Assembly: GCA_965212125.1 (NCBI GenBank)
Contig: OZ243045.1
Coordinates: 1,984,001-2,048,000 of the forward strand
From: CAYRJD01 sp965212125
GTDB lineage: Bacteria; Actinomycetota; Acidimicrobiia; Acidimicrobiales; Poriferisodalaceae
DNA length: 64,000 bases
Reading direction: 5' to 3'
Of the stretch, positions 47,732-56,267 are shown piece after piece (the stretch's first letter is position 1; every line of letters begins with the position of its first letter). The translations under genes and the position numbers were made by a program. The notes beneath the pieces were generated by a model. That model saw only the letters and a program-made list of their open reading frames with translations, made no database searches and was not told where the DNA came from.

Positions 47732-50235
47732 GCGCCAGCGATAACCAAGTCGGCAACCTGGTCAGTGCTGTAGCCCAGAAACCCCTCAAGCACCTCGGTG
47801 TTGTGCTGGCCAAGCATCGGCCCACCCCACTGCGCCGCGCCCGGCGTACGCGACAGCACAAAGTTGCTGTTTTCAACCCACGTCATCTCATGCATCGGGT
47901 GAGGCACCTGCACGAACCGATTACGAGCGACCATCTGCGGATCGACAACCAAGGTATGCGCATCGTTGACTACATGCGCCGGCACGCCGACCGCTTGCAG
48001 CTGCTCTTGGGATTCGTGTTCGGTTTGCGCCTGAGTCCATTCGCTAACGCGCCGATCAATCTCATCGGCCTGGTCGCGCCTTTGCTCAATCGTAAGGTCG
48101 GCTAGCTCGTCGGCTCCAAGCAATCCAGCCAGCGCCGTCCATTGCGCTTGTGTTTCGCAGGCGATCGCAACCCAACGATCCTCATCGACGGCGGGATAAA
48201 CCGCGTGCGGGAACATAACCGGATCGGCGTTGCCAGCTCGCCCGGCCGTGCGCCCGTTTATCTCTTCATCCAGCAGCTGCGGCGACAGGAAATGCAGCGA
48301 ACCCTCAAGCTGAGCGAAGTCAATGTGGCAGCCTTGCCCGGTGCGGTCGCGCCTGTCAAGAGCCGCCAAGACGATCGGCACGCTCAGCCGCGGTGAGATG
48401 TAGTCGGTGTAGGCGGTGAACGGCCCGGCGGGAATGCGGTCGGGCCAGCCGGTTACCGGATAGAACCCGGCGATGGCTGCTGCCATCGTGCCGAACCCGG
48501 CGTAGAGCTTCATCGGGCCGGTTTGACCCATCAAGCAGCTAGAGAACATCACCAGCGCGGGGTTCTCTTTTTGCAGGTCTTTGTATGTGAGCCCCCACGC
48601 CGCCATAGCCTTGGGCGAGAACGACTCCGTCAGCACGTCGGCCCAGCGCACCAGGTCAAGCACCACCGAGCGAGCTTCCGGCACCGTCAGGTCAAGCGTC
48701 AGCCCGAGCTTGCTGGCGTTGAGTGAGTGATACTGCAGGGCGTTTTCTTGGCCGCCATCTTCGCCGATAAATGGGTTCACGCTGCGCAGCACGTCTAAGC
48801 GAGATTCGCTTTCAACTTTGACTACTTGCGCGCCGTAGTCGGCGAGCGTTCGCGTGGTGCCCGGGCCGGCCATCGCCCACATGAAGTCCAGAATCTTCAC
48901 GTCTGTCAGCGGCCGGTCGTCGCCGGGTGTTGCCGAGCTGGCTGCCGAGTCGGTTGCCGCCGAGCCAGCTGAGCTTGCGCCGCCACTAGCAGCCGCGGTC
49001 GCGCCACCGCCAGCGGCTGTGCCCGCCCCTGCGCCTGCGCTACCCAACTGCGGTGCGGGTGCCAGCGAGGGCAGCGTTGTGGTTTCGCCCGTCGTGTCCG
49101 TCAGCTTGGTAAGCGATCCGCAAAAACGAACGGTCGCCTTCTCATCTCGCCCGGGCACCGCAACCTGCTGCCAATAATCACGTTCCGTCAGGTGATCCAA
49201 AGCCAGCACGTCGGCGGTGGTGGTGATAGGAGCGATCAACAGATTGTCAACCAACGCCCGCTCCAGCAGTTCCTTTTTCGTTTTGGTCAGAACAAATTTC
49301 TGCAGCGCATTAATGGCGTTGTCAAAGATGTCAATTGACTCCCGCCCCTCAAACACCGCCATTCCGTAATCCACCCAGTCACGGTCACGCATCTCCTCCT
49401 CCACAAAGCCATCCTCAGCCAGCCAGCCGAGCAGTCGGGTTGTGTAGGGGGCGATCATCGTGCCAAACAAGAAGGTCACCGTTACATAGCCGTCGGCGCA
49501 CTCATACACCCAGGGGATCTTGAACTGCCCCATCTCAACCGCACCGGGCAGGCGCGTCGGCGTGTTTGCTCCCACCAGGGCGGCCATCATCTGAAACTGC
49601 GTGCAGTCGGCGAACGACTCGCTGGCCGAAACGTCTATGTGCTGACCCAGGCCGGAACGACGCCGTTCGTGCAACGCAATCATTACCGCACTGGCGGCGT
49701 CGCCTGCCGCGTTCAGCCATGTCTGTGGCGGGCCGATTCGCACCGGCGACCGGTCGCGGTCACCCGTCACCCACATGGTGCCGCTGGCGGCGGCGATGGT
49801 TAGGTCGGTTGCCGCCCAGTCGGCTTTGGGGCCGGTTTGCCCAAAAGCGGTGATGGATGCGGTGATCAGGCTCGGGTGCTGCTTGCGCAGGGTCGCCAGG
49901 TCGGCTTGCGACAGATCAAAGGCGCCGCATTCAATAAGCACGTCGGCGTTTTCGCAAAGCTGGCTGAGCTGAGCGAGATCTGGCTTGGGCGTGCTACCGG
50001 CTGGTGCAGCACCGGCGCCTTCCAGCACCACGGAATCCTTGCCCCGGTTAAACGCCAGAAACTCAAGCGATCGGTCGGGTCCGGGCTGGTCGTCAACGTA
50101 AGGGCCATGATGGCGAGTGCGATGCCCGTTCGGCGGCTCCAGCAGCGTCACCTGAGCGCCTAGCTGCGCCATCACCAGCCCCGCCAAGTGGCCACGATCA
50201 TCGGTCAGATCAAGAATGTGTAGTGAATCAAGCAC
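47722..50235 (-). CDS. Double-length CaiB/BaiF family III CoA-transferase B
   Basis: 837 residues from GTG 50235, with AAGGGGCGAG upstream. Two fused modules again: module 1 (about 1-390: LHILDLTDDRGHLAGLVMAQLGAQVTLLEP, GQTGPKADW, GLGQHIDVSASE) and module 2 (about 440-837: DVKILDFMWAMAGPGTTRTLADYGAQVVKVE, GQTGPMKLYAGFG, GQGCHIDFAQLE, AVGVPAHVV). A Gly/Ala/Ser-rich linker joins them. Sequence similarity to the neighbour's modules suggests an old duplication followed by inversion. Together they may handle two related acids, with the acyl-CoA ligase at 42227 as a parallel activation route. Confidence 0.88.
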   Translation of the reverse strand: MLDSLHILDLTDDRGHLAGLVMAQLGAQVTLLEPPNGHRTRHHGPYVDDQPGPDRSLEFLAFNRGKDSVVLEGAGAAPAGSTPKPDLAQLSQLCENADVLIECGAFDLSQADLATLRKQHPSLITASITAFGQTGPKADWAATDLTIAAASGTMWVTGDRDRSPVRIGPPQTWLNAAGDAASAVMIALHERRRSGLGQHIDVSASESFADCTQFQMMAALVGANTPTRLPGAVEMGQFKIPWVYECADGYVTVTFLFGTMIAPYTTRLLGWLAEDGFVEEEMRDRDWVDYGMAVFEGRESIDIFDNAINALQKFVLTKTKKELLERALVDNLLIAPITTTADVLALDHLTERDYWQQVAVPGRDEKATVRFCGSLTKLTDTTGETTTLPSLAPAPQLGSAGAGAGTAAGGGATAAASGGASSAGSAATDSAASSATPGDDRPLTDVKILDFMWAMAGPGTTRTLADYGAQVVKVESESRLDVLRSVNPFIGEDGGQENALQYHSLNASKLGLTLDLTVPEARSVVLDLVRWADVLTESFSPKAMAAWGLTYKDLQKENPALVMFSSCLMGQTGPMKLYAGFGTMAAAIAGFYPVTGWPDRIPAGPFTAYTDYISPRLSVPIVLAALDRRDRTGQGCHIDFAQLEGSLHFLSPQLLDEEINGRTAGRAGNADPVMFPHAVYPAVDEDRWVAIACETQAQWTALAGLLGADELADLTIEQRRDQADEIDRRVSEWTQAQTEHESQEQLQAVGVPAHVVNDAHTLVVDPQMVARNRFVQVPHPMHEMTWVENSNFVLSRTPGAAQWGGPMLGQHNTEVLEGFLGYSTDQVADLVIAGAIA

Positions 50236-50354
50236 CCGCTCGCCCCTTATTTCTTTGTAATTCCACCAAATACCGCGCTAAGTCTGGTAAGTATTACTTG
50301 TGTAAGGCGGAAACTACTTGGTTTGCCGCCAAATTTTTCTTAAGGAGAATCTCA

Positions 50355-50642
50355 GTGGCTAGTAAAGCAGAGCTGATTAAGGCGGTAGCTGAACAAACCG
50401 GCATGCAGCAGACGGATGTCGAAAAGACGGCCGGTGCGTTGTTTGACTGCATAGTGGCAGAGGTAAAGAAGGGCGAGAAGGTTTCTTGGCCTGGCTTTGG
50501 CACCTTTGCGCGCAGCGAGCGCGCAGCTCGCATGGGTCGCAACCCGCAAACTGGCGCACCGCTACATATCAAGGCCAGCCGTTCGCTCAAGTTGACAGTT
50601 TCGGGCAACCTCAAGAAAGAGCTTTCAGCCGGGATGATGTAA
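50355..50642 (+). CDS. hup: HU-family DNA-binding protein
   Basis: 95 residues from GTG 50355 with AAGGAGA 6 nt upstream; the longer upstream frame is not coding. A full HU fold: ASKAELIKAVAEQTGMQQTDVEKTAGALFDCI helices, the WPGFGTF strand and the arm with RAARMGRNPQTGAPL. It is the short HU type without the Lys/Ala-rich tail of mycobacterial HupB. It bends and compacts DNA. Confidence 0.93.
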   Translation: MASKAELIKAVAEQTGMQQTDVEKTAGALFDCIVAEVKKGEKVSWPGFGTFARSERAARMGRNPQTGAPLHIKASRSLKLTVSGNLKKELSAGMM

Positions 50643-50645
50643 CCC

Positions 50646-50673
50646 GGCTGGTGCCTAGGTCTAGGTACCAGCC
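50646..50673. terminator. Stem-loop between hup and the convergent MFS gene
   Basis: GGCTGGTGCCTA (50646-50657) pairs with TAGGTACCAGCC (50662-50673), 12 bp with one G-T, around a GGTC loop. It covers the stop of the minus-strand MFS gene. A shared terminator without a clear T-run is the likeliest role. Confidence 0.55.
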
Positions 50674-51905
50674 GCGCTGATAGTTGTTGTCGCATGGTGG
50701 CGTCTCATCGTCCCCGTGCATATCGCAGCTAGCAGCGACAATCCGCTAATAATCCAATAGGTGGTCGCATAACCGTCGGTCCAGTCGATTAGCGCTCCGC
50801 TGACGACAGGGCCGGCGATTGACGCGGGTCCGTAAAACATCGTCATCGTGCCAAACACCGCCGAAAATGAGCGGCCGGAAACGCGGTCGCTGACGTAAGC
50901 CGCCGTCAGTGCTGGGTATGCGAAAGCGGTTGAACCAAACAGCACCACCGCTATGGCGATCAAGACTGCGTTGCCATACGGAACCACAACCGCTGTTACC
51001 GCTGCGATTGCCATTACCAGCGCCATGGTGCGGGGGCGCCCCAGCCGGTCGCTGAGGCGGCCGAAGGCGATGGCTCCGAACAGCGAGCCGATGCCCATAA
51101 ACGAAAAGAGCAGGGTCGCAGCCTCACGGCTCATGCCGTGCTGGTTTTCAAGCGTCAGCCCGAGAAACTGCCCGAAAGATGCGACAACCCAGGCGAACGC
51201 CATGTAGGCGATTACCGCCCGCTTCCAGCCGCCAAAGCTGCGCAGCAAAGACCAGCCGCCGCCTGATGTGATCTGGCTGGAAGGTTTGGTGCGAATCAGC
51301 AGCCACAGCAGCCCAACCAAAAGCGTCGCTCCGACCATCTCCCACACCCAGATCGGCCGCCAGATTCCGTCGTCGCCGCTGATGTTGCGCCACAGGGTTG
51401 TGACTATCGGCACGGCGATAAAGCCCGACCCCATCGTGGCTAGTAGCACGCCGAGCACCGCGCCGCGTCGCTCGCTAGGCACGCCTTCTGTAACGATGAT
51501 CGGCACGGTCAGCCAGATGCCCGCTCCGCCGAGGCCGCTCAGCCCGGTGCCGATCAGCACTGTCGTGGTGTTGTTTGCGACCGCCAGCACCAGCAGTCCG
51601 ACCGCCACGATGGCGATGCCGATACGAAGCAGAAGCGCTGGCTCGACGCGGTTGGCCAGCAGGGTTACCAGCACAACGCCGAGGAAATAGGTGCTTAGGT
51701 TGACGGAACCGAGCGCGCCCGCAATGGTGCTTGACAGGCCAAGGTCGTCGGACATCGCCGGCAGCAGCACTGCGACCGTGGAACGACCGAAGGTGTGCGA
51801 CACGATGCCCGACATTGACACCAGCACGACGCGCCGCCAGCGGATTTTGTTGGTGCCGGTGCCGGGCGCTGTGTCGGCGCTGGCTGCGCCGTTGCCAGCT
51901 GACAC
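50661..51905 (-). CDS. MFS transporter next to a P450
   Basis: 414 residues from GTG 51905. Twelve predicted membrane helices; GRLSDRLGRPRTMALVMAIAAVTAV is a clear MFS TM8-TM9-type loop. Its start lies 32 bp after the P450 stop on the same strand, so uptake or export of a P450 substrate or product is plausible. The substrate is unknown. Confidence 0.85.
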   Translation of the reverse strand: MSAGNGAASADTAPGTGTNKIRWRRVVLVSMSGIVSHTFGRSTVAVLLPAMSDDLGLSSTIAGALGSVNLSTYFLGVVLVTLLANRVEPALLLRIGIAIVAVGLLVLAVANNTTTVLIGTGLSGLGGAGIWLTVPIIVTEGVPSERRGAVLGVLLATMGSGFIAVPIVTTLWRNISGDDGIWRPIWVWEMVGATLLVGLLWLLIRTKPSSQITSGGGWSLLRSFGGWKRAVIAYMAFAWVVASFGQFLGLTLENQHGMSREAATLLFSFMGIGSLFGAIAFGRLSDRLGRPRTMALVMAIAAVTAVVVPYGNAVLIAIAVVLFGSTAFAYPALTAAYVSDRVSGRSFSAVFGTMTMFYGPASIAGPVVSGALIDWTDGYATTYWIISGLSLLAAICTGTMRRHHATTTISAAGT

Positions 51906-51937
51906 GGTGCTATTGGGTGTTGTGCTACCTGCCTGGC

Positions 51938-53218
51938 TCAGTGCCCGGCGGTGAAAGATACCGGTAGTTCTTCAGGACCCCAGATGGCCACGTTGAGTGG
52001 CTTCCACACGATTTCACCAGCCAGCTGCAAGTCCGGCATGCGCTGCCCGATTATTGCCAGGGCTTCCGTCAGCTCAGCGCGCGCCAAAAAAGCACCCAGG
52101 CAATAGTGAATGCCCGAACTGAAGGTCATTTGCGGCACCGATGAGCTGCGAGTGATGTCAAAGTTCAGCGGTTCGGCAAACTCGCTGCTGTCGTGGTTGG
52201 CAGACAGGAAACTTGGAAAAATCACCGTGCCCTTTGGGAAGGTAACGTCGCGATACTCAATGTCAACCGAAGCGAATCGTGCCGTTCCACGAATCGCTCC
52301 CAGGCAGCGCATCACCTCTTCGGTGGCGCTTTTGGCAAGCTCAGGATTGTTGCCCAGCAACTCAAACTGGTCCGGATGCTGAGCAAACAGCGCCATCGCG
52401 CAGGCCAACTGGTTGCGGGTGGTGTCGGTGCCAGCCAACAGCAAAGTGTTAGCCATCATCAATAGCTCATCGGTCGACAGGCGATCGCCTTCGTCTTCAA
52501 CCGCAATCATGTCGCTCAGCAGATCGTCTTGAGGAGATGCCCGCCGCTCTTCAACCAGCGCTTTCATGTAGGTGTCCATTTCTTTGGTGGCGGCGATGAT
52601 CAGCGGCGCGTCCTCTTCAATGGTTCCGTTGAATATGCGAAAGATGTCCACCGCCAGTCGGCTAAACAGCTCCCAGTCTTCGCGCGGCGCACCCAACATT
52701 TCGCAGATGATCGGAATGGGGTAGGGCTCGCACACGTCGCGTACAAACTCGCTGCTGCCACGTTCGCAAATCGGGTCAAGCAGTTCGTTGATGACGCTGC
52801 GCATAAAAGGACGCAGTCGCTCGGCGGATTTAGGTGTGAATGCGGGGCTGACCAAGCGTCGCAGTCGTTGGTGGTCATCGCCTTCGGCGGTAAGGATGCC
52901 GTCACGGCGATTCTTTGACCATTCAACCCACTCAGGATTGTCAACACCCTGCATCTGCGCGGTCATCCCCACTGCGCTCTGCCATAGGGGGTTACGGAGC
53001 ATTTTGGTCACGTCGGTGTGAGGCATTACCAGATAGCCGAAAGGCACGGTGGCTAGCCACTCGCCCTCGTCTATCAGCTTCATTTGAGCTTCCAGCGCGC
53101 CGTATCGCAGCGAGTGGGCAGTCTGGGCATCGGATTGCCCGGCCTGTTCCTCGGACACTCCGTCCAGGCTCAGGTCCACCAAATCAAGATCAGAAACCAG
53201 TGTCGTCATAGCCGCCAC
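51938..53218 (-). CDS. Cytochrome P450
   Basis: 426 residues from GTG 53218 (AGGG upstream; ATG 53209 is the alternative). The I-helix oxygen motif LLAGTDTTRNQLA, the K-helix ExxR (EEVMR) and the haem-binding FSSGIHYCLGAFLARAE with its Cys ligand are all present. A soluble class I bacterial P450 that would need separate ferredoxin and reductase partners, not seen nearby. It resembles P450s for alicyclic or steroid-like compounds, but the substrate cannot be read from sequence. Confidence 0.93.
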   Translation of the reverse strand: MAAMTTLVSDLDLVDLSLDGVSEEQAGQSDAQTAHSLRYGALEAQMKLIDEGEWLATVPFGYLVMPHTDVTKMLRNPLWQSAVGMTAQMQGVDNPEWVEWSKNRRDGILTAEGDDHQRLRRLVSPAFTPKSAERLRPFMRSVINELLDPICERGSSEFVRDVCEPYPIPIICEMLGAPREDWELFSRLAVDIFRIFNGTIEEDAPLIIAATKEMDTYMKALVEERRASPQDDLLSDMIAVEDEGDRLSTDELLMMANTLLLAGTDTTRNQLACAMALFAQHPDQFELLGNNPELAKSATEEVMRCLGAIRGTARFASVDIEYRDVTFPKGTVIFPSFLSANHDSSEFAEPLNFDITRSSSVPQMTFSSGIHYCLGAFLARAELTEALAIIGQRMPDLQLAGEIVWKPLNVAIWGPEELPVSFTAGH

Positions 53219-53266
53219 GCTAACCCTGTTTGACAGGCGCCGCTAGCCACGCTCTACGCTGCGGGT

Positions 53267-53998
53267 ATGAATGCCAATGAAAGCAGCGATAGCTCTGTGC
53301 CGAGCGAGGTGTCGAGCGAGACTAAAGGTGCGGTGCGAATCATCACCGTGGATGACGGCAAGGCCAACGCCTTTTCGGTGGCGATGCTGGGTGCGCTGAC
53401 CGCTGAGCTGGAGGCGGCCGAAGCCGACGATGCGATCGGTGCTGTGGTGATAACGGGTAATGAGAAGGCCTTTTTTGCGGGTTTTGACCTGGCTGTCATT
53501 CAAGGCGGCGACCCGGCTGCGATGGCGGAGCTGGTTAGCGCGGGTGGCGAGTTTGTGCGGCGCACCTATGGCGCGTCGGTGCCGGTCGTGGCGGCGTCGA
53601 CCGGACATGCGGTGGCGGCGGGCGCGCTGCTGTTGCTGGCTTGCGATCAGCGTGTGGGCGTGGATGCGCCGGTGAAGATCGGGCTGAATGAGGTGGCGAT
53701 TGCGCTGGTGCTGCCTGACTGGGCGCTGACAATTGCGGCCGAGCGCCTGTCGCGCAGGTACTTGCAAAAATGCGTGACCAATTCGGTGCTGATGGATGGC
53801 AAGGGCGCCGTGGACGCTGGCTTCTTAGATGAGGTGGCGCCTGATAAAGAAGCGGCGCTAAGCCGGGCGATTGAGATAGCCGAGGGGTTGGCGGAGACGC
53901 TTGACGCCAAGGCTTACGCGGGCACGGTTCGGTCGCTGCGAGGCGAGGTGCTGGCGAAAATGGATGCGTCCGTTGCCGCCGAACGGGCGGCTGTTTAG
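53267..53998 (+). CDS. Enoyl-CoA hydratase/isomerase (crotonase) family protein
   Basis: 243 residues. Crotonase fold with FFAGFDLAVI (first oxyanion-hole strand) and ASTGHAVAAGALLLLACDQRVG (second). The Glu expected in the G-G-x-E segment of hydratases is replaced (AAGALLLL), while the later Glu in KIGLNEVAI is present. It may therefore be an isomerase, hydrolase or atypical hydratase. The gene diverges from the P450 with a 48-bp gap. Confidence 0.85.
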   Translation: MNANESSDSSVPSEVSSETKGAVRIITVDDGKANAFSVAMLGALTAELEAAEADDAIGAVVITGNEKAFFAGFDLAVIQGGDPAAMAELVSAGGEFVRRTYGASVPVVAASTGHAVAAGALLLLACDQRVGVDAPVKIGLNEVAIALVLPDWALTIAAERLSRRYLQKCVTNSVLMDGKGAVDAGFLDEVAPDKEAALSRAIEIAEGLAETLDAKAYAGTVRSLRGEVLAKMDASVAAERAAV

Positions 53999-54015
53999 CT
54001 GCTAGTGGCTAGCAG

Positions 54016-56250
54016 CTAGCTGTCGCGGGCGTCGCTGGCACCGCCAGCATCACTGGCTGAAATAACCACCAACAGCTCGCCGTTATCAACCTGGTCGCCC
54101 ACCGTCGCACGCAATTCTGTAACCACGCCGTCGGCCGGAGCGGCTATCTGGTGCTCCATTTTCATCGCTTCCATAACTAGCAGCACTTGTCCGGCGGTTA
54201 CCTCGGCGCCTTTTTCTATGTCAACGAGGATGATTTTTCCGGGCATCGGAGCGGTCAGTCCGCCTTCAACTGCGATGGCGTCAGGGTCGGGAAAGCGGCT
54301 GCGCTGAGTCAGCGTTACTGCTTGTGAGCCCGGTCCGTTGACGTACCAGTTGTCGCCCACCGCGCTGACGTGCCAAGTTCCGCGCAGCCCAGCGATCTCA
54401 GCTTCTAGCACCGCGTCTACGTTGACGCGCTTGCCACTAGTGCTGCGGTCGGCTCGTGAGTTCAGCTTCAGATCAATAATGCACGCTTGGAATGGTTCGC
54501 CTGCCGCAGCAGCTCCATCGCCCGCCTCGCCCGCTGATTCGCCACTAGCCATGCCGCCTGGCACCAGGCACAAATCCCAGCTTTGATCGCGGTGGTGCTT
54601 GTAGGTCATCGCAAAGTCTTGATCGCCGTACCTCAGCGGCAGCACCTGCTCGGGCATTGCGCTGTTGCGGTAGCCGGTCGGCATAAATTCCAGTGCGGTC
54701 GCATCACGGCGGTTGCGGGCAGCCGACACCAGCGTTACAGCGGCGGCGGCCGTTTCAACCAGCTTTCTGGCCAACACGTCACCGTCGCCTTCCGCAGCTT
54801 CCGCCAGTCCGGTTCGCTCAATGAAATCCGTGTCTGTGCGCCCCGCCAGAAACTCCTCGCTGCGCAACGCCGCCACCAAAAAGTCACGATTGGTCACCAC
54901 GCCGCCGATGCGTGTCTGCGCCAGCGACAACGCCAGTCCCAACGACGCTTCGCTGCGGGTCGGAGCGTGCTTGATGACCTTGGCCAGCATCGGATCAAAC
55001 TCGGTGCCGATCACGCTGCCCTGCTCAACGCCCGAATCAAATCTGGTCAGGTCGAATCTGGTCAGGTCAGACCCGGTCAAGTCCGTTGCGGAGCGAGCGG
55101 CCGGGTCCCACACATCCAGCGTCCCCGTGCTCGGCAAAAAGCCCGACCGAGGATCTTCCGCATAGAGCCGCGCCTCCACCGCCCAACCAGAGATCGTCAG
55201 GTCGGCTTGGCCGTAGCCCAGCGGCTCGCCCGCGGCGATGCGGATTTGCTCACGCACCAGGTCAAGCCCGGTGATCGCTTCGGTTACCGGATGCTCCACC
55301 TGCAGCCGAGTGTTTATCTCTAAAAAGAAAAACTCAGCGTCGTCGCCCTCGCCGGTCAGCAAGAACTCCACGGTCCCGGCGGAGGTGTAGCCCAAGGTTC
55401 CCACCGCCGCCAGCGCCGCCGCACCCAGGCGCTCCCGCAACGCTGGCGTCACCACCGGCGACGGCGCTTCTTCAATCACCTTTTGATGTCGCCTTTGCAC
55501 CGAGCACTCCCGCTCAAACAGGTGCACCAAGTTGCCGTGCGTGTCGCCCAACACCTGAACCTCAACGTGGCGCGGCGCTATCAGGCAGCGCTCCACGAAC
55601 ACCGTGTCGTCGCCGAAAGCCCCGGCCGCCTCACGCCTGGCAGCGGCGATCGATTCGACTAGATCGTCTGGGTCAGACACGATGCGCATGCCCTTGCCAC
55701 CACCACCGGCGCTGGCCTTAACCATCAGCGCCGCGCTCGTGCCGCCGCTGGTTGTGCCGCCATTGGCCGCGCCGCCAAGCTCCAGCCCGGCTGCGGCCAG
55801 CTCATCCATGCTCGGCGCGTCGCCGTCCACTCGCAGGCTCGGCAGGGTCGGTACCCCGGCCGCGATCATCGTCTCCTTAGCCGCCAGCTTGTCGCCCATC
55901 GCCGCAATCACATCCGGCGAAGGCCCGATCCAGGTCAGCCCGGCGTCAATCACCGCCGCGGCAAACTCGGCGTTTTCCGACAAAAACCCGTAGCCCGGAT
56001 GCACGGCATCGGCGCCGCTCGTCGCCGCGGCCGCCAGCACTTTGGCTGCGTCTAGATAGGTGTCCGCGGCGCTGGTTCCATTCAGCGGCACCGCCAGATC
56101 GGCCTCGGTTACAAACGGCGCCAAGCGATCGCCGTCCGCATAGACCGCAACGGTCGTGCAGCCCATCGCCCGCGCCGAGCGGAAAACCCGACGAGCGATC
56201 TCACCTCGGTTGGCAACAAGAATGCGTGTGATGGATTGGGTGCTTGTCAT
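54016..56250 (-). CDS. Acyl-CoA carboxylase alpha subunit (biotin carboxylase plus BCCP)
   Basis: 744 residues from ATG 56250. Biotin carboxylase domain (about 5-450: ILVANRGEIARRVFRSARAMG, HPGYGFLSENAEFA, KASAGGGGKGMR, FLEINTRLQVEHPVTE) and a C-terminal biotinyl domain with VMEAMKMEHQI (about 705). The 3-methylcrotonyl/propionyl/geranyl-CoA carboxylase type. A DLTGSDLTRFDLTRFDSG insert near 405-420 comes from a 15-bp repeat (about 55036-55083), in a surface region. The carboxyltransferase gene is 17 bp upstream. Confidence 0.93.
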   Translation of the reverse strand: MTSTQSITRILVANRGEIARRVFRSARAMGCTTVAVYADGDRLAPFVTEADLAVPLNGTSAADTYLDAAKVLAAAATSGADAVHPGYGFLSENAEFAAAVIDAGLTWIGPSPDVIAAMGDKLAAKETMIAAGVPTLPSLRVDGDAPSMDELAAAGLELGGAANGGTTSGGTSAALMVKASAGGGGKGMRIVSDPDDLVESIAAARREAAGAFGDDTVFVERCLIAPRHVEVQVLGDTHGNLVHLFERECSVQRRHQKVIEEAPSPVVTPALRERLGAAALAAVGTLGYTSAGTVEFLLTGEGDDAEFFFLEINTRLQVEHPVTEAITGLDLVREQIRIAAGEPLGYGQADLTISGWAVEARLYAEDPRSGFLPSTGTLDVWDPAARSATDLTGSDLTRFDLTRFDSGVEQGSVIGTEFDPMLAKVIKHAPTRSEASLGLALSLAQTRIGGVVTNRDFLVAALRSEEFLAGRTDTDFIERTGLAEAAEGDGDVLARKLVETAAAAVTLVSAARNRRDATALEFMPTGYRNSAMPEQVLPLRYGDQDFAMTYKHHRDQSWDLCLVPGGMASGESAGEAGDGAAAAGEPFQACIIDLKLNSRADRSTSGKRVNVDAVLEAEIAGLRGTWHVSAVGDNWYVNGPGSQAVTLTQRSRFPDPDAIAVEGGLTAPMPGKIILVDIEKGAEVTAGQVLLVMEAMKMEHQIAAPADGVVTELRATVGDQVDNGELLVVISASDAGGASDARDS

Positions 56251-56267
56251 AGCTGCTCGTGCCGCCG

